Source: Lineus longissimus (taxonomy: Eukaryota > Nemertea > Pilidiophora > Heteronemertea > Lineidae). Taken from it: a stretch of 64,000 bases of DNA. Below the pieces are notes generated by a model. It was not told where the DNA came from and ran no database searches. It saw only the letters and a list, made by a program, of their open reading frames with translations. Positions 34,784-46,369 of the stretch are shown piece by piece; the stretch's first letter is position 1; each line of letters begins with the position of its first letter. Both the position numbers and the translations under genes were made by a program. The DNA lies in the NCBI RefSeq assembly GCF_910592395.1, contig NC_088316.1:6758001-6822000 (forward strand), written 5' to 3'.

Positions 34784-35818
34784 CTAACCAACCAGCTTAA
34801 ACAATATGTAACTATAGACATTCGTCATCTGCCCTTGATCACTTGTTGTATCAACTGAAATGATTGGCTTAATCAAATCACCACTGTTTTGCATTTCAAC
34901 GGTATGTCCTTTTAGTACTATCTTATGCAGAAAGTTATTATTGATGATAGTCTCGACCAATTCGCTAAAGGTGTATCGGGGATTAAGTGGATCAAACGGA
35001 ATGCATAGAATTCTGAACATCACAAAGGAAATGAAACGGCGATCTTCATCCAAGAAAAATATCATTAATTCTGAAGGCCTGCCAAAAAAACCTGTCCATA
35101 ACGTACTTACTCCTGAAGGCACTTTAATCGGCTCCTTCTGGTACCTATTGTTATACTTCGAATGTGGACAGACAAGGCGGATGTAAAGACAAGACTCGAT
35201 CTTTGCTATGTCAAATATATTGCCGTCATGTGAGCTGAACGTAGCTGTTCCATCACCACGCCAACTGCATCCATCCCCACCCGAAAGTGTATATGAACCA
35301 TTTCCCTTTGTTAGATTGAATACAGTATTAATGTAGTTACCCCTTCTCCTATCAACAGTACATCCAATCAGCATCTTGTCTTTGAAAAGATGTGGCGTAC
35401 TATGCAAAGTGCTCATTCCTGAACAAGGATGATCATGGGGAATGCCAATTGAGTTTAATTGACCAGTAAATATGTGGAGGAATTTATAAATCATGAAAAC
35501 TTTTTTTGTGTTGTTCCTTAAAGCATCAAAAATGATCAGTTTTGTATCATATAACTTTTTGGCATATTCGAACATTTCAACTGGTGGCCTTGATGTTTTA
35601 CAAAAAAGTCTATAGCTATACTCGCTTTGGAGTTCATAGAGGTGTATAGTTTTTATCATATTTCTTGCATTTTTTCGCAGAACTATTTGAAGGAATGCTA
35701 TCGAACTAGTGTACTCGTCATATACATATTCCATTCGTTCGTTCGAACTCAGCACCACAGATATGCAAGGTCGAAAGAACGGTCTCGCATGATATCTGTA
35801 TATCAGTACAGGCTTATT
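34784..35818 (-). CDS. terminal exon of a predicted PAN-domain host gene
   Basis: The largest non-transposon ORF in the window: 344 codons plus TAG. On the minus strand it follows a strong acceptor, TTTTTCTTTTTGTTTAG, directly before AATAAGCCTG at 35818, and is in phase with the PAN exon upstream (intron 35819-36052, 234 bp, GT…AG). The protein has ten or so Cys spread along it and a central Gly-rich stretch (GCTVDRRRG … LSGGDGCSWRGDGTATF) followed by CLYIRLVCPH. I do not recognise the domain. With the PAN exon it could be part of a secreted or surface protein; no membrane segment is evident in this exon. Function unknown. Confidence 0.5.
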   Translation of the reverse strand, partial: NKPVLIYRYHARPFFRPCISVVLSSNERMEYVYDEYTSSIAFLQIVLRKNARNMIKTIHLYELQSEYSYRLFCKTSRPPVEMFEYAKKLYDTKLIIFDALRNNTKKVFMIYKFLHIFTGQLNSIGIPHDHPCSGMSTLHSTPHLFKDKMLIGCTVDRRRGNYINTVFNLTKGNGSYTLSGGDGCSWRGDGTATFSSHDGNIFDIAKIESCLYIRLVCPHSKYNNRYQKEPIKVPSGVSTLWTGFFGRPSELMIFFLDEDRRFISFVMFRILCIPFDPLNPRYTFSELVETIINNNFLHKIVLKGHTVEMQNSGDLIKPIISVDTTSDQGQMTNVYSYILFKLVG

Positions 35819-36052
35819 CTAAACAAAAAGAAAAACTTCTTTCAGTATTTATTGTCATGCTCGGTCGTCTGTCGGCTTGTCCTTTTCAGCTTTGTACCAA
35901 AGAGAAAGTATTCCGGTTTGTTATTAAGACATAGGAGGTCTACAAGGAATATGTATCATGTCAGCGTGCAATTTTGATTTAAAGAATATAACTCATGTAT
36001 ACGCCGATTTCTCTCCTAGTCCAATCTATATGTTTGTCCAATATGCTCCTAC

Positions 36053-36316
36053 CTTCTGTTCAAACATATGATATCCTGTCCTATTGATAAATTCGTCCTT
36101 TTCCATGCACGACCCCTTCTTGCTGCTCATGCGACAAACAGAGGGGCTGCCATCTATGAATATGCTGACAGTAGCGCATATCATCATCGAAAGACAGACA
36201 GAAGCACATTCGCAATTCGATCGCAGGTTAACTGTTTCAAAACTTGGCTTAATACAAGTTACATTATTGGCTAGCTTTCGGTACCGCATTACTTTTAAAT
36301 CTTCAACTGCCTCCAT
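36053..36316 (-). CDS. PAN/apple-like domain exon of the same predicted gene
   Basis: The encoded segment YRKLANNVTC … SNCECASVCLSMMICATVSIF … VCRMSSKKGSC has the Cys pattern and hydrophobic core of PAN/apple modules, which bind proteins or carbohydrates outside the cell. The exon ends at 36053 in a good donor, CAGAAG/GTAGGAG, giving phase 0 into the terminal exon. The ATG at 36316 is shown as the left limit, but there is no signal peptide after it, so the true start or acceptor must lie elsewhere. An N-glycosylation motif (NNVT) is present. The PAN call rests on pattern recognition only. Confidence 0.5.
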
Positions 36317-36325
36317 GTCGTATGT

Positions 36326-36436
36326 CTATTTCGCTTGATATGAAAGTGTTCCACTGGTAGCCGTGTGAAATCTCTTATGGCCATCAACGTCCCTGATGAT
36401 AACTACAACCTCTACATCACCGCAAAATAAATACAT
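36326..36436 (-). pseudogene. short ORF in frame upstream of the PAN exon, closed by TAG
   Basis: MYLFCGDVEVVVIIRDVDG … SGTLSYQAK ends in TAG at 36328-36326 and is in the same frame as the PAN exon that begins 10 bases later. The composition looks coding, and the shared frame suggests either an older, longer exon with a nonsense change or a separate exon. No family recognised. Confidence 0.3.
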
Positions 36437-38441
36437 TTAACTCAACCACTATGAAGGAATAATAGGCGAATAATTCAAATAGACTAAAACGTAAGAAGAA
36501 GATTAGTTTCATAATAAAATAACAACTACGTGAATTCGTTGTGTTTAATGAACTCGCGATTTGATGAGAAGGAAATCATGAATGATGTTTTACCATAATG
36601 CCATTAGCCAAGTATAGACTAATGTATACTTGCTTTAACTGAAGACAGAAATCTAATCCTCACCGTGTTTTCCATTGATGAGCGAAACACCATGATATCT
36701 TGGTGAATTGGTGGTATATAGTTCAAGTGATATTGCCCTTATTGATTGATTTAAGAAATACAATCAAAACGCATTCTAACAATTGTGACAACAATTATCA
36801 CAACTTGGGAAACGGGTAATGAAAGACATTGCATTCATTAACAAAGTAACGATTTTTCGTTGGCTTAATAGTGATGGCACACTACAGGATATCATATTAC
36901 AGACATACATTTACGTTGCTTTTGCACATGGTGTTACAATAGAAATGAACCATATAGCATTTCAAAAATACTCTAAATTGTATAGAAAAAATTGTTCAAT
37001 GTGAAAGTCCGAATAAAGGAATGATCTTAAGCGACCAAGGTAAGTGGCAATATGGAGCTTAATTAGGGATGTATTCTAATAATGATACATGTAAGCATGG
37101 TAATAATAATACATGAGTTATCTTAATTTGTTAATTCTACGCAAAAAACCTGATGATGTGATTTCAGAGCTATGCTGTGTCTCAGGTCGTCACACTTGTC
37201 CTAGCTTATCATTTGGCTTCACCTATATCATTGTGTTGGCCGAATAGAGCCTCATCTCTGAAACCTACGATGGGTTGGCATTCATGATCAGGTAATGTCA
37301 TAGAACTACTTCCCCATTGCTTTTGCATTGAGAAATAATAGACAAAGCATTCATTTCCAATCTTATCAACCATGTTATTTTTGGATGAATTGAATTCTCG
37401 GTAAGGCTGTTATGGTGACGTGATCCTATACACTGCTGCATAAGATGATACTATGAACCAAATGTGAGGGAAAATTCGGGTTATGTTGGTTAGCACCCTT
37501 GTCACAAACTGAACATCAATGATGGTAGCCAATCTGGTGTTCGCACGTTTTTTGGTAGCAATTTCTTCGGTACGACTGATCCGCCAGCAACATTGGCCGC
37601 AGGTAAAACATTTTTGCGCACAGTTCGTTAACCAGGGCGTTGCCATTAATGCCAAACAATTGACGATTTGGAGGGAAATTATACTCGGTGGTATTTTTCG
37701 ACATGGCTTCCTATTGTTGTTCTCCTCATTGCAGAACAATTAGGATACACAATAGCATGACTTTGTTACTACAAAACATACAAAAGAATTGCGCAAAATT
37801 CCCCGTTCGCCGCGGGAGACAACGTTTTGGAATCTCGCTCCTTGAAGTACAGTGCAGTACTTTTCAGCAACCCTACAATATAACTTAATTATTCATGTAC
37901 AGTTGGCATGATCTCCATCCTAAAGTTAGACACCAATGTCGGTATAACCGAGTCCGAAAACCGATTGATTAGGGAGCATATATCATCGCTATCCATGTCG
38001 CCCCATTGACCGCATTATAAAAACAGACGTCGTGACGTCGATCGTGAGTTTCAATATTTTGGGTTAATAGGTAAATAAAACGGTTGTTGTTACCGTCTGA
38101 AAGATTATTTCGCGTCGCAGAGCATAGTGAAATGTGCACGTTTAGCATGGTACTCCTTTTAATATAGCCAAAATCAGGTTTTTTAAAAGTTGCCAATTCT
38201 AAAGATATCAGGCACGAGAGGACCTCTGGAAAGGGCTAGGCAGAAGAGTTCTAAAATAACTCGTTATCACAATATATTTACAGTCCCAATCACAATTGAC
38301 ATCCTTGAATGCAATACAAGATGGTAAGTTTCGCGCAGCCTACGCGCTACCCTTCATGCAGGCAGGTTAAGCGAATGATCTGCATAACCAGCACACATTG
38401 TCTACCAACGTTTACAAGTACACTTACATGTAACAAATAAA
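36437..38441. other. intergenic or intronic, nothing recognised
   Basis: This could contain 5' exons of the PAN-domain gene, but I find no signal peptide or further Cys-rich exon. Short overlapping ORFs near 37410-37740 are not supported. Confidence 0.4.
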
Positions 38442-38760
38442 AAAGGCCAGGTGCCATTGTGCTCATCGTATAGATATTTGGTAGTTAGGAATTCATGCTG
38501 GTTACGAAATATGCTACATAAAGAGTATAGGTCGAATCGAATTCAGTATGACATTTGATGTATCCCCTGGTGGCAAAGTTGTGAATCATAATGGACCAAA
38601 CTTCGTTGTCGGAGGTTATATGATGTACCAAGTTTCAGGTTGTGTCATTGTTACACTCAAACGGCCAATTTTAGCCATTTGACCTCTTTGACCTTGAAAA
38701 GTAGGTCAAATAAAAAACTCATAAGACATGTGATGTGTCCTTGCTTTGAGTACTACGGTG
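38442..38760. repeat. single diverged copy of the interspersed repeat found at 45203-46369
   Basis: Shared landmarks in order: GCCATTGTGCTCA, ATAGATATTTGGT, CCCCTGGTGGC, ACCAAGTTTCA, and TGACCTTGAAAAGTAGGTC. It is non-coding and truncated relative to the tandem array. Confidence 0.75.
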
Positions 38761-41700
38761 GTTCCTAAGTGTCAGAACAAATATTTAGTTATAAAAATAA
38801 CAAGAGGCCCAAGGGCCTGGCGCTCAGCTGGATGACCTAATAACATAGGACTGAGGGTATAAAGTAGTAAATATCGGCTTTATACTACTGTTTGAAGGTC
38901 AAGAGAACACGTTATACCACTAAAATTTCCAATGCAGAGCTGCCAGCTGGATGAAATATGATTGAACTAATCAGCCATGGTATGTAAATATTACAGGAGG
39001 CAACGGAAGATATCCCTAGTTCAGTATGTTGTATCGGTAGCTTTACAGAAAAGAAGTGTCAGAGAGGATGAGACTTCTCCATGGACAACTGTGGTATGTC
39101 CAGGCTGGGTTGTACAGCACAAGGATACAAAATTGTCTGTAATTGAGAGGTATCCTGATTTAACAGAGGTCAAAATAAATAGAAATTACCAGTTTGGGAC
39201 TAACACCACTGTCTTTTTTTTAATAAGGTAGAGATTACAGGAGTCAACAAAATTAATTTTATTGAGAGAAATTGACCTGTCCTGCAGGTGATTGGAATTT
39301 ACAATACAAAGGGTCGTTTTTCATGACATTGTGCTCTACTGCGTATCCCTAGTGAGTCGATCTGGAACCAATCTATCCTTGGCGCAGACAGGTTCAAATT
39401 GGCTATATCTTGAATAGATTGAATTGCGATGAAAATCTAATGCAATAAAGAGCAATATCGAAGAGACAAATTAATCAAACCAATTGTCCACAGACTCGGA
39501 CCCTGAAATGGCATAATGTATGCGTGCATATAAAAGTATCCATTGGTCCCATAGAGATGATGAGGCAATGTCAATATGCCTTGTTCCTTAGTCAGCAATA
39601 TGCCCCTTTTTATACGGAGAAGAAGGAGAACCCAGATAGGCCTTCAAATGTCGGCTTCCAAATGGCTCGAACCAACTGTACTATCACTACTATAAATTTA
39701 AAATGCGTGCTCCTCCTACATGTAGCAATGTCTCGGCCAAAAAGGCACTTAGTCGACAGGCAAGTTAGAAGTTCAGCACCGTGAGCAGCTCCTTGGTAAG
39801 GCCATGTCAGGTTCCGCGCGCCTCATCAGATACATCAAGTATTGAAAGCTGTGGTGAGCTGAGCACATAAAAAGACATCAAGGGCTACCTCTGACTAAAA
39901 CAGCACAATAGACCACCAATTTGACCCCAGCTCCTAACTGCGGGAAAACCCAAGTCCAGCAACCAAAAGTACCAAAAATACATTTTTGTTTACATTTGAA
40001 CTGCACACATGCGTTTGTTTACAATTTCATTTCCCGCGAAATCTCGAAAATCAGGTGACCTGCAATCGTGGATTGAAAATAACATTAACCTGGGTTCAGC
40101 AGGTCAGCAGGTATACCGGCTGTTCCAATCATCCCCCTACAGCCAGCTGTTCAAAAGGTAATGTTATTCACCCCACAGGGAGTGCAGGTAATTGATTAAG
40201 CCCCTGCATAACTTAACAGCAATGCCAATGGCTTGGCTTCTGTGAGTGGTAAGGAGAATTGACAGTTTTTTTATGGGAGTAACATTATTGTGTTGCTTAA
40301 AACGTCTACTTTTTACTCATGTAAGAATCGTAGTACTAATAATAACTTCAACTTATTTTTCGGTTATGATAACACAACACGCATCTTCATGATCATGACC
40401 TTTCTCAAACTAACTGAATGACCTAATCGCATTGGACGCACAACCTAACCACATATCAATCCGCCCCGACGATCGACAAATCCATTCGATTCGAGAACAC
40501 TCGATAAAGTTTGATAGATAAACTAGAACTGAGATTTCACAGGAGCACCTGTGAATTCATGACTGCAGGATTGTTTTGAGGGCGATATCGTAAGAGTTGG
40601 TCTTGAGTATGGGGACCTGTGAAGGTCCGTGTCTGTGAGGCACCTGGGGAGAGAAGACTAGTTGAACGATGGGATCTGACACGAACACTACTATTGATCT
40701 CATTATATGAATACCATTTAATTACAAACAAGTGAAAACAGATCATATCATATTCCTTGGCATAAATTAAAATAGGAGTGCGGGAACAAGGTTTTTTAGC
40801 AGGAGGAAAGCGAGAACATTTTGCGCCGTCGTATTCCGATTTGACTGGTTAGTGGTGAAATCTGCTTTTAATTCTGCAAATTAACATATTCGTTTTACTA
40901 GTTCTAACGTTGTCTGAATTAAAGATGCTTTCCCAATGCTTGACTGGTCTGGCAAGAGAAAAACGGCCAGAAAAACGTGACGTCATTTTGGCCATTCTTC
41001 TTACCGCACGCCCTCCCTCTCCGTAAAACTTCCTGACATGGTTTGAAGTGGGAGGGCGCACAATGGGAACCACACTGCCGCGATGTTAATAGTTTCTATT
41101 TATAGAATTCAGCGGCAGAGATTTTAAGCACGGAAAAAGTAGATTAACTCGGCTAATCTCAATGGATTTTACTCAGGAATGTTTTCAAGGCGAGAGAAAC
41201 ATCTGATTTAAGTACTGCGCTTATTAGATTTCATGTTCATGCCGAAGATTGGCCTAAAACGTGGACGAAAAGAGTGCATTATCGGAGAGGTCACGTGATT
41301 GGACGAGAAACCTGAGCGAAAACAATACTGACTCCAGCTCTCCCAGTCATAACAAAGTTTTCGTGCTTTTAGCTGTCAACATCAATGGCTATAATATACT
41401 CCTGCAGAATAGTAGAACTAATAGAACTAATTTCCGAAGTTTCCAATAGTTTGAACAGAAATCAGAACATCACCCATCAGCTGGACTCAGATCTGCATAA
41501 ATTACGATAAATAATGAGGTCGTCGCTTCAATTTCGCAAAGAAAGTTGACTCCATTCGAAGGTTGTTTTGACCGAATTCCGTTGAACTCATCGTTATGAG
41601 GGCATTTGAACACATTCTCGTTGATCTTTTCTATGAACGTGTGAAGTTTCGTACCAAAATACATTTCCGTAAAGGCTTAAAAAAGAAAATTTGTCACTTA

Positions 41701-42096
41701 CAAAATCATCGCTCCGGTAGAAATAAAAAGGTCACCGCCATTTTCTTGATGATGGTACTCCAGGTAACCTCGGCGGGAAATTTAAAGCGGAATCATCCGG
41801 GGTCAAATAACAGTTTTGCTCACTACCGCCAACTGGTGATATAAATCGACACTAATCTATTTTGTATCAAAACTTCTGTATCATGAAGACCTTTTCAACT
41901 TTATTTCAAGCTTTTATCTGCTGGAATAGAGCGTCAAAAAATTGTTTTTTCATTTACGCATTTTGCCCCCTGGGGAGCTGAATTTGAGTCGAATCGCCCA
42001 ATTTTTTTCCGTAAGCAACATTTTCTGCGGTGTTTATAAGCAAGACTAGATTTGAAGTGCCTCGGTTGTATGATTACAAAATGCCCAATTTTGTCC
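38761..42096. other. intergenic, repeat ends only
   Basis: AAGAGGCCCAAGGGCCT at about 38802-38818 is an end motif common in marine invertebrate repeats (recalled, not searched). No domain-bearing ORF or RNA gene seen in the rest. Confidence 0.45.
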
Positions 42097-42098
42097 AC

Positions 42099-42130
42099 GG
42101 ATGGATGGATGGATGGATGGATGGACGGAC
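42099..42130. repeat. GGAT tetranucleotide microsatellite
   Basis: About seven GGAT units followed by GGAC, next to the inverted repeat at 42154-42196. Confidence 0.9.
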
Positions 42131-42153
42131 ACCACTCGAATAGCTATTTGACA

Positions 42154-42196
42154 AGCTCAGCTGACTTTGTCAGCTGCTGACTTTGTCAGCTGAGCT
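42154..42196. repeat. short palindromic repeat built on GTCAGCTG
   Basis: AGCTCAGCTGAC (42154-42165) and GTCAGCTGAGCT (42185-42196) are exact inverted copies. The inner part repeats CTGACTTTGTCAG twice in tandem. Confidence 0.75.
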
Positions 42197-42529
42197 AAAA
42201 AGGGATAATGAAAATAAAATAACATGGTCGAAAAATATTTTCACACACATTTTTGATAGATCGAAATATTTTATCGGGAACAAGTTATAGAATAAAGCAA
42301 TGGTAAAAAATTTCGGTGAGTACGAAAAGCAAAATTTGCATGTAGAATATATTTTAGCTGGGCAAAAAAAATAAAGTAGTCGCAAAATATTAAACGGGAA
42401 CAAAAATTTACTTCGAACAAATAATTCTAAAATAAAGTAAAAAATTAAATCTATCCACAACAAAAGTTGAAGGCAAAGCAAAAATGAGGACACACGAAAT
42501 AATTAAACGGGAACAGATATTAAAACCTA

Positions 42530-42665
42530 CCCACACAAAAGTTGAACACGGAACGAATTCAAGTAGAACACGGAACAAAATTAGGAGAGAACAAATTAAC
42601 TCAGAACGGAAGTTGATCTCAGAACGGAAGTAAATGTCAAAACGGAAGTTGAAGACAAGACGGAT
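42530..42665. repeat. purine-rich minisatellite, ~18-bp unit
   Basis: Units like AGAACGGAAGTTGATCTC recur about six times, more diverged to the left, where GAAC-containing repeats extend back to about 42395. The unit is a multiple of three, so ORFs stay open through it, but I see no real gene. Confidence 0.65.
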
Positions 42666-42699
42666 ATACGCAGTTTGATTGCGCCATAGAGTGGCGACT

Positions 42700-44013
42700 T
42701 TGTTAGCACCACTGCCGAATTTTCGTGATTTTGATGGCATGTTACGGGCTTACTTTCATGCGAGTTTTCAATACGAATAAATCATAATGTACCTGAATAA
42801 ATACCGTGATGTTGATATGTCACTTCGGACTCTGAAAAGGCGGTTGAAGAAGATGGGGTTGGAGAAAAGGACTGATGATGCCCAACAACCACTAGGAAGC
42901 TCTGATACTTCATTTCAGGTTGAAACAGATCACAAGGTGGTAATAGGCCGGTTAGACTAAGTTGGTATTCTATAACATTTGTGAGTATTTAACAGCTGTG
43001 TGGATTTCATCCTTTACTTCGTCATCATTTCGCAGTACACAAGATACGCCGTCATTCCTCAGTCGTGGCAAATGCTGGCTAAGAATGAAGTACATGTATA
43101 TGGTTGCCTTCATGTGTGCTACCACAGTACATCATCGCCACGAATTAAGGTTGATCTATAGTCAAGGGGTTTTCCCGAACTCAAGAACATTCCATGTTAC
43201 CTATTGGTGGCAGGAGTGTCTGTCAGTGATTTCTTGAGTTATTGATCTAAGACAGGTTGTGATCGTTTGATGTGTTAAATGTAAGTTAAGTTTGACAGTA
43301 TGTTTATTTTGTTCATTTTCAGAGAACCATATTAAGGCATGATAATGCATATTAAGGTGATTAAAGCTATCAGGAGACAAAAGAGTATATATACTTTTTC
43401 TGTTCGTTGATGAGAATGATGTGAAGACACTGACCAGAGGCAACAGTATTCACTTTTTTCAGATCAAACCTGCCTTCATCAGCTTGATCACGAGAGACTG
43501 CAATGATAAAGTCCAGAATATGGTCAAGATATACCAAGTTGGCTGGATGTAATGTACAAGAATATATAGTAATTATAATTTCACTGAAATTTACTGAATG
43601 AAGCAAGAAGACTATTCCTCATCATGAAAACCTGTTCATTGGTCTGTACTGAGGCCTGGGGATGGTTCAGCGTGGCTTTAGGCAATAACAGCACGTTTTG
43701 TTACCACTTTAAAGGCCATATATCAAGGTTTTTTGCCATTTTCTGCTGTAAGACGATTTCAAAAGTGTACCTAACACTTTATACAATACAGAAAACCAAA
43801 TGCAATTAGCTCCATCCATTTTGAAGATATAGCCAATTATGTGTTTGACAACTTGATTACCTAATCAGGCTAGCAACTGGCTTGTTAGAGCCAGGCGGCG
43901 GGTTCAGCAAAAGTTGTGATGTAGATCAGGTTATCTGTACATGTCATGCAATCATAAAAGCAGGAGGGCCTTAATTAATTATGCACACCTGGAAGTAATG
44001 TGTTTCATTCACT
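42700..44013. other. intergenic upstream of the THAP ORF
   Basis: No domain-bearing ORF and no clear promoter motif; it could include regulatory DNA of the THAP ORF. Confidence 0.45.
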
Positions 44014-44319
44014 ATGGTGTATTGTGTGGCTCCGAATTGTGTCAAGGATAGCACAAAGAACAATCGAATGACGGATGGGACCCATTTTCATGAATTTCCA
44101 AAGCCAGTTGAACGAGAGAGGAGGAAGCTGTGGATTCGGAAGTGCAAACGTTTGGAGTGTTGGAAGCCTGGGCCTTCAGCCAAACTTTGCAGTGATCACT
44201 TTATCGATACGGATTATCACATGAAGCCGGATATCTGCATCCAACTGAATATTAAATGCCACTTGTTAAAAACAGCTGTTCCAACCATGTCAATTGCATT
44301 TAATGCCCGAGGCTGCTGA
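44014..44319 (+). CDS. THAP zinc-finger domain ORF
   Basis: 101 codons from ATG at 44014. THAP domains are C2CH zinc fingers that bind DNA, found in transcription factors and in P-element- and Kolobok-type transposases. The required pattern is here: Cys4 and Cys9 (MVYCVAPNC), FHEFP, a tryptophan (KLWIRKC), the second zinc pair in LCSDHF, and the closing AVPT motif near residue 89, followed by a short tail and TGA. The whole domain fits in one exon, as is usual for a first exon. No transposase catalytic domain follows, so it may be a solitary domain, a gene lacking visible 3' exons, or a transposon remnant. Confidence 0.75.
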   Translation: MVYCVAPNCVKDSTKNNRMTDGTHFHEFPKPVERERRKLWIRKCKRLECWKPGPSAKLCSDHFIDTDYHMKPDICIQLNIKCHLLKTAVPTMSIAFNARGC

Positions 44320-44713
44320 GGTCGGTTGTTATACATAATGTGTAGGCCCTATTGGGGCCTGTGATACCGCATAGTGTCTTCTTGTGTTCCAGCCATAGCA
44401 AGGTGACAGCGACACAGGTCAGTGTCAGTGACAGCCACTGTCAATGACAGATTATTGTCATCTGACATCGAGGCCTATCTAACGTTGCACGGCATTATAT
44501 CGTCACGTCAAGATGATTGTGCATAATACCGTCACTTTTCAATAGTAGTTCAGCGTCATGACATAACTGGCGATACAACACTGACGAGGCGAAACAATAT
44601 TGTGCAACATTAGTCTGTTCAAAAATCATACATGTTATGCATCTGCAACCGTCTATCAATGTCTTCTTTGCTATATCGGCAGGTCTGCCATGCAAATTGA
44701 TTAACAACAAATT

Positions 44714-44866
44714 CTAATCACTTTCGTCCCAATGATCACTCTCATTATGATCTAGTGATATTAATGGCTCGAACATGTACGGCTCAACGTTTAAATATCC
44801 TTCTGTATCGACCAAAACATCCTCAAATTCACTGCTCTCACTCTCTGAACTGTATGCGGAAGCCAT
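44714..44866 (-). CDS. small acidic ORF with a PYMFEP motif
   Basis: ATG at 44866, 50 codons, TAG at 44716-44714. The sequence opens with a Ser/Glu-rich stretch (SSESESSEFED) and contains VEPYMFEPLI, then another acidic patch. A PYxFEP motif inside acidic sequence is the usual N-terminus of invertebrate proteins annotated as P2X7-intracellular-domain-like, which are often repeat-associated; the comparison is from memory. After the TAG the same frame stays open for 71 more codons (44495-44710) with several Cys. It converges with the THAP ORF, 395 bp away. Confidence 0.4.
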   Translation of the reverse strand: MASAYSSESESSEFEDVLVDTEGYLNVEPYMFEPLISLDHNESDHWDESD

Positions 44867-45202
44867 CTTGCTTTGTTCTGACTGACCTGATCTACGTCAT
44901 CAAAAAATCCCTAGCGGCCACATGTGGAACTAATCTAAAGTTGTGTGTGGTGGGAAATTCAAATAGTTTAAAATTGAAAATTGAAATAACTAAATAATGA
45001 CTTTATTATTAGAATTTGTTTAATGTCTGGGATCTTGTTTTTTTAACCCTCAACATATTTCATGAGTATCAAGCATGTTTTCAAACCTTGTTATATGGCC
45101 TTTAACTACAGATCCCAAACTTAGTACAAAGGTGCCCCAAGGTGACATGAATTTATACGCTGAAATTTGTCCCTATGTCATTTTTTTGTTTGGCTATTAT
45201 AA

Positions 45203-46369
45203 TTATATAATGAAACGGCCAGCGGCCATTGTGCTCACCGAATAGATATTTGGTGCTTTGGAATTCATCCAGGTTAAGAAACATTGTACATGTATAGTAT
45301 AAAGGTCAAACCAAAGTCGGTATGACATGTGATGTATCGTTGCTTGGAGTAAGTACCATAAGAATATCATCAAAAACAAGTCACTAATAAACGAGATATT
45401 GCACATTTTACCTATTTTAGTTTTGGCCTCCTGGTGGCCAAGTTGAGTACCAGATCAGATCAAAATTCGGTGTCCGAGGTAACATGACGTAGGGAGTCAT
45501 GTGTACCAAATTTCAAGTTCATAGCTTAAGTGGTTAAGAAACGTGCCATAGTTACAATCAAACGACCGATTTACACCATTTGACCTCTGTGACCTTGACA
45601 AGTATGTCAAATCAAAAACCCGTGTCATATGTGATGTATCTACCATAAAATTGTTACCAAAAACTAATCAGTAATAAGCGAGATATGGCACTATTCAAAT
45701 TTTTGGTTTTGGCCCCCTGGTGGCCAAGTTAAGAATCAGACCGGACCGAAAATCAGTGTCACAGGTCATCGGACCAAGGGGGTCATGTGTACCAAGTTTA
45801 AAGTTCATAGCTTTAGTGGTTAAGAAACGTGCCATATTTACACACAAACAGCCAATTCACACCATTTGACCTCTGTGACCTTGAAAGGTACGCCACATCG
45901 ACCTGTTATTTTTGTTAACATGTAGAGCTACGTAACAGGTGTCTTCATACCAAATTTAAAGACTATAGGACGAATAAAGACAAAACGTGCCACTATCGGT
46001 GAAATTTTAGAGTTTGACCCCTGTGACCTTGAAAAGTAGGTCAAATTGAAAACCCGTAAGATATGTGATGTATACTTCCTAAGAGTACCTACCATAAAAA
46101 TTTTATCGAAAACAAGTCACTTATAAGCGAGATATCAGACTTTTTAGATTTCCACTTTTGGCCCCCTGGTGGCAAAGTTGAGAATCAGATCAAACTGAAA
46201 TTCAGCACCAGAGGCTATGTGATATAGGGGGTTATATGTACCAAGTTTCAAGTTCATAGCTTTAGTGGTTAAGAAACGTGCCATAGTTTACACTCTAACG
46301 GCCAATTTACGCCTTATGACCTCTGTGACCTTGAAAAGTAGGTCAAATTAAAAACCCGTATGATATAAG
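45203..46369. repeat. tandem array of ~285-bp interspersed repeat units
   Basis: GTTCATAGCTTTAGTGGTTA-type landmarks occur near 45519, 45804 and 46250, with GTGACCTTGAAAAGTAGGTC and CCCCCTGGTGGC landmarks in the same order. The spacing is 285 then 446 bases, the latter including a partial unit. It is non-coding. The array is interrupted at 46369 by a LINE and resumes at 60010. Confidence 0.85.

Noticed and set aside
45203-46369. CRISPR array
   Set aside because: Repeat units are about 285 bp, diverged, and without short unique spacers; the window is eukaryotic.
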